DNA of 23,067 nucleotides, taken from positions 1 to 23,067 of the forward strand of contig JAJXWG010000005.1 of the NCBI GenBank assembly GCA_021781695.1. The letters run 5' to 3'. The position numbers and the translations under genes are program-made. Source of the DNA: Pseudomonadota bacterium (GTDB lineage: Bacteria > Pseudomonadota > Gammaproteobacteria > Burkholderiales > Gallionellaceae). The notes beneath the pieces were generated by a model, which worked only from the letters and a program-made list of their open reading frames with translations, did not search any database and was not told the origin of the DNA. Shown here piece after piece: positions 22,763-23,067 of the stretch; the first letter of the stretch is position 1, and each line of letters starts with the position of its first letter.

Positions 22763-23067
22763 ATGAAAACCGTACTCGTTCTGTTCGCTGAAGGCAGCGA
22801 AGAACTCGAAGCCGTCACCATCGTGAACATCTTGCGCCGTGCGGGTATCGAGGTCACGCTGGCGGGTCTTGCAATAGGCCCGCTGAAAGGCGCGCGCAAC
22901 ATCACCCTCGTTCCTGATGCCACACTTGATGAGGTACTGCATGGAAATTTCGACATGATCGTATTGCCCGGCGGCCAGCCCGGCACCGACCGCCTCAGGG
23001 CCGATGCGCGCGTGCTGGAAATGGTGAAGAGAATGGCAGAGCTGGGAAAGATTGTCTCGGCGATTTG
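22763..23067 (+). CDS. DJ-1/PfpI family protein (YajL-like), truncated by window end
   Basis: The first 101 residues of a DJ-1 superfamily protein run off the window. MKTVLVLFAEGSEELEAVT shows the conserved glutamate of DJ-1 (EGSEE.E). It is followed by NILRRAGIEVTLAG, the FDMIVLPGGQPGTDRL segment and LGKIVSAI. The next codon begins TG at the last two bases, exactly where the nucleophilic cysteine (SAIC) is expected. Members such as E. coli YajL act on glycated or oxidised proteins and glyoxals, or serve as redox-sensitive chaperones; which one applies here cannot be told. GGGAGG (22752-22757) lies five bases before ATG 22763. The gene is 27 bases after yajQ, so the two may share a message. 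Confidence 0.9.
   Translation, partial: MKTVLVLFAEGSEELEAVTIVNILRRAGIEVTLAGLAIGPLKGARNITLVPDATLDEVLHGNFDMIVLPGGQPGTDRLRADARVLEMVKRMAELGKIVSAI

Overview
The window reads as an ordinary chromosomal segment of a Gram-negative bacterium, most likely a betaproteobacterium. A Nitrosomonadales/Gallionellaceae-type chemolithotroph is my best guess, from remembered gene order and protein style only. All genes I support lie on the + strand. They are tightly packed, mostly have recognisable Shine-Dalgarno sites, and use ATG with a few GTG starts. I see no tRNA, rRNA, CRISPR array, transposase or prophage gene.

Layout. (1) 2-238: C-terminal end of a LysR-type regulator cut by the window edge. (2) 320-4563: a four-gene operon for a DevBCA/MacB-like tripartite exporter (permease, ATPase, HlyD-type adaptor, NodT-type outer-membrane lipoprotein). 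(3) 4622-13080: a tight four-gene set of a P3A-type proton-pumping ATPase, a GT35 alpha-glucan phosphorylase, acetate kinase and phosphoketolase. (4) 13167-14243: two small exported proteins, one a tandem duplication of the acid-chaperone HdeA domain, the other a small beta-rich periplasmic protein of unknown role. (5) 14294-17510: a cardiolipin-synthase-like phospholipase D protein, a two-domain ChrA-family transporter and a single-domain rhodanese. (6) 17625-17888: rpsT with a clear sigma70 promoter and a very strong terminator. (7) 18126-22145: arginine biosynthesis genes argD, argF and argG, with an unknown three-helix membrane protein between argF and argG, then ppnP. (8) 22247-23067: yajQ, preceded by a palindromic dRS3-like repeat, and the start of a DJ-1/YajL-like gene cut by the window edge exactly at its expected nucleophile cysteine codon.

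How the genes may work together. Block 3 can be read as an energy module. Phosphorylase releases glucose-1-phosphate from glycogen. After isomerisation to fructose-6-phosphate by enzymes encoded elsewhere, phosphoketolase makes acetyl-phosphate, acetate kinase converts it to ATP and acetate, and the P-type ATPase can spend ATP to expel protons. The HdeA-like double-domain chaperone next door, and possibly the cardiolipin synthase, fit an acid- or energy-stress theme for 4.6-15.7 kb. That link is inference from gene order. The strongest items for a second look are this module, the tandem HdeA protein with its synonymous-biased repeat divergence, the two unknown small proteins and the dRS3-like repeat upstream of yajQ.
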